Shown here piece by piece: positions 1 to 5,873 of a stretch of DNA of 6,488 nucleotides (the stretch's first letter is position 1; each line of letters begins with the position of its first letter). The position numbers and the translations under genes were made by a program. Under the pieces are notes generated by a model, which saw only the letters and a list, made by a program, of their open reading frames with translations, searched no databases and was not told the DNA's origin. Where the stretch lies: positions 1 through 6,488 of the forward strand of contig JAJYJL010000491.1 in the NCBI GenBank assembly GCA_021789565.1, read 5' to 3'. The DNA comes from Acidobacteriota bacterium. Its GTDB lineage: Bacteria; Acidobacteriota; Terriglobia; UBA7540.

Positions 1-523
1 AGAGGCGTGCGACTCGACAGCTCAAACCTCCCGTGGCTACAAAGTGACGGCATGTTTGTTCTCCCAGCAGCTTGCTCAGTCCGTATACATCCTCAGGGGT
101 CGGAACATCTTGGTCTTCTTCTAGTGGGCGTGCCTTGCCCGGGTACAGTGCTCCCGAAGATGCAAACACGACATTCCTGACACCATGCCGCGCGCAGGTA
201 TCTAGCAAAAGGTAGGTGCCCGTGACGTTCACATCCAATGTCTCCGCAGGGTGGGTGTTGCAGTATGGGATGAAGTGCAGGGCCGCCAAGTGGATCACCG
301 AATCGGGTCTGAAAGTCTCAAAGGCACAATCAAGTGCGGTCCCATCTCGGATGTCACTCTCAAAGAATGCTATCGATTCCCGATAGGGCACCAAGTGCTC
401 TGCTCGACCGTTGCGCAGATTATCGTAGACGCCCACCCGACGGCCATGTGCCAAGCACACTCCTACAAGCGCGCGACCGATAAAGCCAGCACCACCAGTG
501 ATCAGCACGGATTCTTCGGCCAT
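1..523 (-). CDS. NAD-dependent nucleotide-sugar epimerase/dehydratase, GalE-like (3' end cut by window edge)
   Basis: N-terminal 174 residues of an extended short-chain dehydrogenase/reductase, translated from the minus strand; the reading frame is open to base 1, so the C-terminal substrate-binding part is missing. The Rossmann motif GGAGFIG is at residues 10-16, an acidic residue that would bind the NAD ribose is D34 (VYDN), HLAAL is at 78-82, a catalytic Ser region SSG at 122-124, and the catalytic pair Y147/K151 sits in YGLSK. This is the layout of UDP-glucose 4-epimerase and related sugar-nucleotide epimerases and dehydratases, cytoplasmic enzymes that act through a transient 4-keto sugar. 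Substrate cannot be assigned without the C-terminal half. The ATG at 523 lies 13 bases after the stop of the upstream GT2 gene, and I see no good Shine-Dalgarno sequence, so translation may be coupled. Family call is firm; the exact reaction is open. Confidence 0.93.
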   Translation of the reverse strand, partial: MAEESVLITGGAGFIGRALVGVCLAHGRRVGVYDNLRNGRAEHLVPYRESIAFFESDIRDGTALDCAFETFRPDSVIHLAALHFIPYCNTHPAETLDVNVTGTYLLLDTCARHGVRNVVFASSGALYPGKARPLEEDQDVPTPEDVYGLSKLLGEQTCRHFVATGGLSCRVARL

Positions 524-536
524 GGTTGCGGTTAGC

Positions 537-1472
537 CTATCTGACAAAGTTGTTAACGTACAAGCGACCGGCGATCCCGTCGGCAAAGGCCATGGCTGTG
601 TAGATGAGGCGGAGGCCTTGCCTATCGGGGAGGGCCAGTGACATCCGGCAGTAAGAGAGGAACAGTCTGCAGTATGATCGTATGGAAGCATCTCCATTGA
701 AGTTGTACTTGCGGCCATTTATCACGGCGTTACGCAGTGCGTAGTATTGCTTCATGGGCGACATCCAGGGGTAATCTAGTTCTTGCCCCATGAACTTGAT
801 GTGAATGCGCGGCTCCAGTGGGTGAGTGACCCTGCTCGCGACCACCGTCAACGTGATGAAGCCGGCTCGCTGGATTCGCAGGGCGTAGTCTACTTCATCT
901 CCCCGAGTGAAGAAGCCGGGAGTGGGCACACCTACGCGGCTCACCACATCGCGGTGAAGAAGCGCGCCAGGGTAAAATTGAGCGAGGCCGTTGAGAATTG
1001 GCTTTCCAAGTGACAGAATCTCCGACACAGTCTTGATCGTGCGCACCCCGTCTCGGTAGGTCGCTCCGCTGTAGAGATGATAGCCCCAATTAATGGTCTC
1101 ACCATCCGGAGCGATGACAAGCGAATTGAACACCTTGCTCGTGGAGGATTGCGCCGCGTTCAATAGCCGCTCCAGCCCGTCCGGAGCGGGGTACGCATCA
1201 TTATCCATCAGCCAGACCCACTCGTACCCTTGCGCCATGGCGATCTTGAAACCTTCTGCAAAGCCCCCCGCCGAGCCACATGGCTTCTCGATAAAGACGT
1301 ATTGCACTTCAGGGAACTCATTTGAGATCATCTGACGAGTCCCGTCCGCACTGCCATTGTCCACGACAATCATCAAATTGAGTGGTCGGGTTTGAGCGGC
1401 GAGAGCGTTCAGGCAATCGCGCAGCATTTCCCTACGATTAAATGTTGGAATGATTGCAACAATTGTATCCAT
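537..1472 (-). CDS. Family 2 glycosyltransferase, GlfT2/rhamnosyltransferase-like (311 aa)
   Basis: Inverting GT-A enzyme that would transfer a sugar from a nucleotide sugar to a lipid-linked acceptor at the cytoplasmic face. Residues 3-41 form the nucleotide-binding start (AIIPTFNRRE, then VVDNGS at 36-41). GSAGGFAEG at 66-74 is typical of the galactofuranosyl-/rhamnosyltransferase-like branch. The metal-binding DxD equivalent is DND at 90-92 (WLMDNDAYP), and GDEVDY at 191-196 is in the position of the catalytic-base motif. H217 follows in VTHPLEP, a usual late metal ligand position. No membrane segment is obvious; the C-terminal 70 residues are basic and aromatic (YYALRN, YCRLFLSYCR) and may contact the membrane. 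Length fits the family. The ATG at 1472 is 18 bases after the GT4 stop and has no recognisable SD. Sugar donor and acceptor are not known. Confidence 0.93.
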   Translation of the reverse strand: MDTIVAIIPTFNRREMLRDCLNALAAQTRPLNLMIVVDNGSADGTRQMISNEFPEVQYVFIEKPCGSAGGFAEGFKIAMAQGYEWVWLMDNDAYPAPDGLERLLNAAQSSTSKVFNSLVIAPDGETINWGYHLYSGATYRDGVRTIKTVSEILSLGKPILNGLAQFYPGALLHRDVVSRVGVPTPGFFTRGDEVDYALRIQRAGFITLTVVASRVTHPLEPRIHIKFMGQELDYPWMSPMKQYYALRNAVINGRKYNFNGDASIRSYCRLFLSYCRMSLALPDRQGLRLIYTAMAFADGIAGRLYVNNFVR

Positions 1473-1490
1473 ATATTTATGGCAATCACG

Positions 1491-2930
1491 TCAATCTTTG
1501 TGCGTCGCACAACCAGATGACAACAGAGATTGATAGAGAGAAACCAATTCATTCGCGTTTTCACCTATTGTTTTGGTTGAATGTGCATTGGCGCGGTAGC
1601 GATTGAGTAAACTGGGCTGAGCAACAAGCATCGAGAGCTTTCGCCCGAGCTCGGTGGCATCGCCCGGTTCAAACAGCAATCCGTTTTCCCCATCACGCAC
1701 AAAATCAGGAATGCCCCCGATACGGGCGCCAATAACAGGAACACCAGCAGATAGGCCTTCAAAAACAACCTGGGGTCCGTTGTCATACCAAACCGGTGGC
1801 ACGACTAGGGCATCCATCTCAGAGAGGATCTTTGGCAGGTCTTCATAGTGATACGCACCCCGAAACTCAACGCCTGGACGCCTAATGGAATTTTCTAGGT
1901 TGTTTGCGTATCGCGAGGGGCCTTCACCGTAAATGAGCAGACGCGTATCTGAACCGACAACGCGATTGTAGGCTTCGATCAAAACATGTGCTCCCTTTTG
2001 CGGAGCGAGGATACCAATGTAACCGAAGGTTAATGGGGCTCTAGGCGCCCGCGGGGTGGGTCTTAAGAATTCCGCGGCCCGCGTACCAATGGATTGAACA
2101 ATCAATCTGTCTGATGGCACGCCCCACTGAACAAACAGCTCCTTCACAAAGGATGCAACGGCAATGTTGATTGTCACCTTTTGGGACAACAGATAGCGGT
2201 TGTACTTTTCCCTCTCTCCGAAAAGGGCACTCAGACAAGGCGTCGCCTGCTCATCCGAAGCTTCGGCACTGGACTCTCTACTTTCCAAATACCGACGATA
2301 AAAGTGTAAGAACATCGGCTTTCCCAGCTTCTCATAGAGATACGCGCAAACAGGCGTCCTCTTAAGGGGCTGCGCTGAGAGTGCCAATCGCTTTTTTCGC
2401 GAACTTGCCGAGGAGTAAGTGATACACCGCGCGCAGTTGCGCCCTCCATTCGGACCGGCGCATATATCCCCGTCCCCAGAATAGACAAGCGTCATTTGCG
2501 CGCATATAGACCAGTAGTTGTTGAGCGTGGTTACTGTGCAAATGGATCTTTCTGAAGCCATCTCGATCAGCGACGCGCATAACCCGCCTAGATCCTGAAA
2601 ATGAACGATGTCGGGACTGAATTCGTCCAATACTTTACCAAAGTGCGCCTCTATTGATGTTTGCTTCATTTCATCCGCGGGATGATTGAAAACTCCGGTG
2701 GCGACGTGCAGATTAGGACAATTCCTGAGTGCATAGCACCTAATACCGTCGTCACTAATACTCCGCTTCAGATGCGGCACCAACCACGGATCATATTCAC
2801 CGACGTAAAACCAACCTACCTCAACACCCAATTCTGCCAATTCTCTCGATAGACTATCTGTGTAAATTCCAACGCCGCCAAAGCGCGGCCGGTTTGAAAC
2901 CTGCAAGACACGCAGGGGGTGGCTAGTCAA
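1491..2930 (-). CDS. Family 4 (GT-B) glycosyltransferase (479 aa, TTG start)
   Basis: Retaining GT-B glycosyltransferase of the GT4 type. The N-terminal domain opens with VLQVSNRPRFGGVGIY (8-23), with the Gly-rich acceptor loop. In this domain LNNYWSIC (136-143) is followed by C157, C166 and C169, a four-cysteine arrangement found in a GT4 subgroup of polysaccharide clusters. The C-terminal donor domain begins near LTFGYIGILAPQKGAHVLIEA (300-320) and carries LLIYGEGPS (331-339). The donor-site signature is D383-N-G-P...E391 followed by GLSAGVPVIG and GGIPDFVRDGENGLLF (405-420). Start is TTG at 2930: it is the only start codon close to the conserved N-terminal strand and has purine-rich SD-like sequence directly before it. 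It begins 15 bases after the flavoprotein stop, so it belongs to the same operon. Donor and acceptor cannot be told from sequence. Confidence 0.93.
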   Translation of the reverse strand: MTSHPLRVLQVSNRPRFGGVGIYTDSLSRELAELGVEVGWFYVGEYDPWLVPHLKRSISDDGIRCYALRNCPNLHVATGVFNHPADEMKQTSIEAHFGKVLDEFSPDIVHFQDLGGLCASLIEMASERSICTVTTLNNYWSICAQMTLVYSGDGDICAGPNGGRNCARCITYSSASSRKKRLALSAQPLKRTPVCAYLYEKLGKPMFLHFYRRYLESRESSAEASDEQATPCLSALFGEREKYNRYLLSQKVTINIAVASFVKELFVQWGVPSDRLIVQSIGTRAAEFLRPTPRAPRAPLTFGYIGILAPQKGAHVLIEAYNRVVGSDTRLLIYGEGPSRYANNLENSIRRPGVEFRGAYHYEDLPKILSEMDALVVPPVWYDNGPQVVFEGLSAGVPVIGARIGGIPDFVRDGENGLLFEPGDATELGRKLSMLVAQPSLLNRYRANAHSTKTIGENANELVSLYQSLLSSGCATHKD

Positions 2931-2931
2931 T

Positions 2932-2945
2932 CCCTTCTTTCTCCC
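2932..2945 (-). promoter_or_regulatory. Ribosome binding site supporting the TTG start of the GT4 gene
   Basis: Read on the minus strand, the 15-base space between the flavoprotein stop TGA (2948-2946) and the TTG at 2930 is almost all purine. It holds GGGAG at 2945-2941 (10 bases before TTG) and AGAAGGG at 2938-2932 (1 base before TTG). Either could pair with the 16S rRNA tail; spacing favours the first. This decides the non-ATG start. Confidence 0.6.
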
Positions 2946-4242
2946 TCAAATTGCTCGTAGGCACGTCCCCGCGGTAAAGCCATCCCTTATCGATTCTGCG
3001 ACTCCCTGGAATTTCCATCGCCCATATCGGCCCACTTGATAGATATCGTGTTCTTCGAGTGCCTTTAGGGTTCGCTGCTTCCAGCTCGAGCCTGGCGAAG
3101 CCCAGGTGTAAGCCACGTCAATCCAGGTGGGATCCACGATCTCAGTGCTCTTTATGAACCCCCATTCCTGGAGTTCCTGCACAGCTGCCTGGGTGTACGT
3201 TCGAACGTCCGAATCGTCAGGCTTGGCACCTCCCGGATAGGCCCGTTCCAGGTAGATGCTCACCCGCGTTTGGGACGCGGTGGGCGACGCGGGAAGAAAC
3301 GACTCGTCTACGTTACTGTAAAACCCAACTCGGTGAAAGCCGGACTTGCTAACCGGGATGTAGAGCCAATGGTCATCCGGGCACTTGGATCCTCGCTCAC
3401 CACCGATATTCAGGACCAGGACAGAGGTGTACGGATCGGGATCGGAGTCGATCTTCAGACCGGTCATTTCTACGATCCGGTTTAGAGGCAGCGTGGAAAC
3501 CAAGCGTTCGTAATGCAGGCCCGAGCCGTCAGCGAAATGAACTTGTTTCCGACCCAAATCCAAACCTATTACCTTCTTGCGGTAGTGAACCTCACACCGC
3601 TCTGCCAGCTTCCGGACGAGGATATCGAGACCTTCACGCGGATAAACAAAACTGGTGTTGTAGCCGACTGAAGGCGTTCTATTCAATGCCCCTTGGACGA
3701 CCAGTGGAATGCTGACGGGTGATTTATAGTCGTCTTGCGGGATGATCCGGGTCCAGAGTCCTGCCGTGTATGATTCGTGAAATGGGCCAAAGAATAGTTC
3801 TGTTAATGTTCTACCGAAGCTGCAGCCAGTCTGCCATCGTGCTCGGAGGCCCTTTAGGAGCAGATACTATCTCCTCCAGTGCTTTCGCTGCTGTCTCCCT
3901 CCCCAGGAAACCTAGGTGGTTCTGCAATGGGTAGGGTACATATAGATCTTGTGACCTGAGGTAGACGCTAGAGCGCCGGGCATGGGCCCTCACGGGGGCT
4001 AGGGACTGTATAAAGCGCAAAACAATTGGGTCGCTCCCAAAGATCCAATGGCCGCCACCGATCTCGAAACGATATGCATCGTCCCGGGCGCCGTGGACCC
4101 GCTGGCCGTCTTGGGGTCGCATATAGTAGGAAGAGCAGATGCCCCCAGGTTCCTCTTCGGCTTCGTAAACTGGCAATCCAGATGCAAGCCCGGAAGCAAG
4201 GCCAGCCACACCGGCGCCCAAGATAAAAGCCTGATGTCTCAA
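2946..4242 (-). pseudogene. UDP-galactopyranose mutase-like / protoporphyrinogen-oxidase-like FAD oxidoreductase, interrupted by a frameshift
   Basis: One flavoprotein gene in two frames, about 430 residues in total, which is normal for the family. The 5' part (4242 to about 3820) encodes the FAD dinucleotide fold: ILGAGVAGL at residues 7-15, an acidic E at the end of strand 2 followed by PGGICSSYY, then GGGHWIFG and VPYPLQNHL, motifs shared with UDP-galactopyranose mutase-like amine oxidases of polysaccharide clusters. It stops at TAG 3813-3811 just after MADWLQ. The next frame continues at once with FGRTLTELFFGPFHESYTAG (from 3818) and runs to TGA 2948-2946, ending in the closing FAD motif GRYGRWKFQG...IRDGFTAG. 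The start I prefer is TTG 4242: it overlaps the flippase stop as TTGA and has GGAGG 8 bases upstream; a GTG at 4257 has no SD. Role is inferred: rearrangement or oxidation of a nucleotide sugar. As read, only a 141-residue N-terminal piece is made unless the frame is shifted or the base count is wrong. Confidence 0.85.
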
Positions 4243-5591
4243 CCTTCTGGCCTCCACGGCGATATGGCTACGAGATTGTCCTCCGCGGCCGGTCGCGTGA
4301 AGGGGTTAAGCTGATGGAGGGATAGATAAATCAGCATCGTGACGGTGACAAAGCCTTCACTGACAAGAACGGACGCTGCCATACCAGACTCTTGCCAAAT
4401 GGGAGCAAGGGACACTGCGAGTGCGATGTTAATGATGCCCGCCCCCACAAGAATGGATGTAAACGCCCTGTCTCTGCCAAAAGGTAACATGAGCTGGATA
4501 CCCAGAACATTGCTGGCACCGATGAGTAGCGTTAGTCCTGACAGAATACGCATAACTATTATTGAAGGCTCATACTGCGGACCTAGGAGTATTTGCACGA
4601 TTACCGGCGCACCCGCAAACAGCGCAACGGACAAAGCTAGACCTAGGCCACTCATAACAACCAGCATTCTGCGCGCCCACTGCATTGCAAGAGCTCTTGA
4701 ATCGGAGGCCATTTTGCTGAATCTTGGATAAACCGCTTGGGAGAGGGGATTGAATAGACTGAGGACGGCCTTAACGACCTTTTCTGCTGCGCTGTAATAT
4801 CCAACAGCCGTGTGATTTGTTAGTATGCCTAATATGAAGGCGTTGCCTACGCTATATAGGCTGACCGACGCCTGTGACAAAAAGAGCATCCAGCCTTCGG
4901 CCAGCGCTTCCCGAACCCCTCGCTGAGATGGTATGACCGGGCGGATCTGAAACATGCGAAATGCCACTCCCGCTCCGGCTAGGCCAGCACCGATGGCGCC
5001 GAGGCTGGTGAGGCCCGCATAGGCCATATAATCTTCTGGCCGATGGACCACGGTGAAAATACCAATCACAACCAAGAGGCGCATTACCAAGTTGATTACC
5101 GAAATAGCCGCCATTTTCTCCATCCCTTGGAACAGCCACAGAGGGAAGAATACGTTGCCGATCACCATCCCGTAGAGGATCAGCAATAGCAGGGCGCTCT
5201 CTTGGAGCTTTGGGACAACGGTGACTAGAGGTAGGAGCACTCCAAAACCTACGACGCAGAGAAGGATTTTCGCTGCCCAGACGTTGGATACGGTGCGGCT
5301 TAGTGCGGTTGAATCATTGCGCTGGAACGAGATCTTGCGGGTGGCCGATAAGCCGAAGCCATATTCAACGAAAAGGTTGAAATAAGCAATTAAGCCCTGC
5401 CCGAAGGCAACCACCCCATAATCTGCAGGGCCCAAGACTCTCACCAGATAGGGCACTGTGATCACAGGGAGTATGTAGTTTGCAATTTGGATAACGTATA
5501 GAGAAGCTATATTCCGAGTGACGGAGTTGTTCAGAATGGTCTTCGTGAGCGGAAGCGCAGTTTGCCGTAAAGAAAATCGGTTCTTGTCCAT
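4239..5591 (-). CDS. wzx: Wzx-type polysaccharide flippase, MOP superfamily (450 aa)
   Basis: Integral membrane protein expected to move undecaprenyl-linked repeat units from the cytoplasmic to the periplasmic face of the inner membrane. The N-terminal block NIASLYVIQIANYILPVITV followed by PYLVRVLGPADYGVVAFGQG (about residues 27-66) is the hallmark of RfbX/Wzx proteins. After it come many hydrophobic segments spaced by short charged loops, for example around 108-126 (ILLCVVGFGVLLPLVTVV), 132-155, 160-180 (INLVMRLLVVIGIFTVV), 190-210 (Gly/Ala-rich), 235-260, and several more to about 430, consistent with 12-14 helices. SAAEKVVKAVLSLFNPLSQ and YPRFSK in the middle are also typical. Length is normal. 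The ATG at 5591 has only a weak SD; a promoter-like sequence lies just upstream. The C-terminus overlaps the next gene start by 4 bases. The symbol is by family; no strain-specific function is implied. Confidence 0.93.
   Translation of the reverse strand: MDKNRFSLRQTALPLTKTILNNSVTRNIASLYVIQIANYILPVITVPYLVRVLGPADYGVVAFGQGLIAYFNLFVEYGFGLSATRKISFQRNDSTALSRTVSNVWAAKILLCVVGFGVLLPLVTVVPKLQESALLLLILYGMVIGNVFFPLWLFQGMEKMAAISVINLVMRLLVVIGIFTVVHRPEDYMAYAGLTSLGAIGAGLAGAGVAFRMFQIRPVIPSQRGVREALAEGWMLFLSQASVSLYSVGNAFILGILTNHTAVGYYSAAEKVVKAVLSLFNPLSQAVYPRFSKMASDSRALAMQWARRMLVVMSGLGLALSVALFAGAPVIVQILLGPQYEPSIIVMRILSGLTLLIGASNVLGIQLMLPFGRDRAFTSILVGAGIINIALAVSLAPIWQESGMAASVLVSEGFVTVTMLIYLSLHQLNPFTRPAAEDNLVAISPWRPEG
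4251..4255 (-). promoter_or_regulatory. Shine-Dalgarno GGAGG deciding the TTG start of the flavoprotein gene
   Basis: GGAGG on the minus strand lies inside the last codons of the flippase gene, 8 bases before TTG 4242-4240. That TTG overlaps the flippase stop (4241-4239) as TTGA, the usual layout for translational coupling. The upstream GTG at 4257 lacks such a site. Confidence 0.6.
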
Positions 5592-5869
5592 CTATCGTGT
5601 CCGACCTATCATAAGGGTTTGTATTTGCTCCGCCAAGTTGGGGTGCGGCATGTAGGCAAGCGGACTATCCACATCGAGTCGACCGTTCCCGATCACCTAA
5701 CGTCCTCGCCCCCGAATCCTCAATCTTTCCTCACCGACCTATTCCAGGCGCGCTCCACCCTTCGGACAGATTCGTGTGCTTGGCAGAAGCGGCAACTTAC
5801 GTATGACTGCCTCCGCGTTGCCCTTTGGAGTCCGGCCTTCCCTCACGCTTTCCGAAATCACTGCGTTCG
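5592..5869. other. 278-base gap between acetyltransferase and flippase genes
   Basis: This is the only sizeable non-coding stretch in the window. It contains the promoter candidate next to the flippase and two short minus-strand ORFs in one frame: 44 codons from 5873 and 34 codons from a GTG at 5696 to a stop touching the flippase ATG. None of the three minus-strand frames gives a recognisable protein. I see no stem-loop with a T-run that would end transcription after the acetyltransferase gene, no tRNA and no insertion-sequence ends. A 90-codon plus-strand ORF (5619-5891) crosses the gap but looks random. Confidence 0.6.
5608..5636 (-). promoter_or_regulatory. Candidate sigma-70-type promoter for the flippase operon
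   Basis: On the minus strand, TTGGCG (5636-5631, 4 of 6 matches to TTGACA) is followed after exactly 17 bases by TATGAT (5613-5608, 5 of 6 matches to TATAAT). Transcription would start about 7 bases further, leaving a leader of only about 9-10 bases before the ATG at 5591. The match and spacing are good, but the short leader and the unknown host make this a candidate only. Confidence 0.4.
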
Positions 5870-5873
5870 TCAT
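5739..5873 (-). CDS. Possible small ORF, 44 aa, unrecognised
   Basis: The ATG at 5873-5871 overlaps the acetyltransferase stop codon as ATGA, a layout often used for translational coupling. The peptide starts MTNAVISESVREG, is basic, contains one cysteine and has no membrane segment; I recognise no family. There is no clear SD. It could be a genuine small coupled gene, the 5' remnant of a lost gene, or chance. The overlap is the only positive evidence. Confidence 0.2.
   Translation of the reverse strand: MTNAVISESVREGRTPKGNAEAVIRKLPLLPSTRICPKGGARLE

Noticed and set aside
251..535. 94-codon plus-strand ORF opposite the epimerase gene
   Set aside because: It is antisense to a clear SDR with intact catalytic motifs; its own translation has no recognisable features.
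2946..3686. Treating the 3' half of the flavoprotein as a separate gene starting at TTG 3686
   Set aside because: The same frame encodes family sequence upstream of 3686 back to 3818 (FGRTLTELFFGPF and onward), so 3686 is internal to the broken gene and not a real start.
5791..5822. Inverted repeat GGCAAC ... GTTGCC with a 20-base loop after the acetyltransferase gene
   Set aside because: Only 6 base pairs, long loop and no following T-run, so not a convincing intrinsic terminator.
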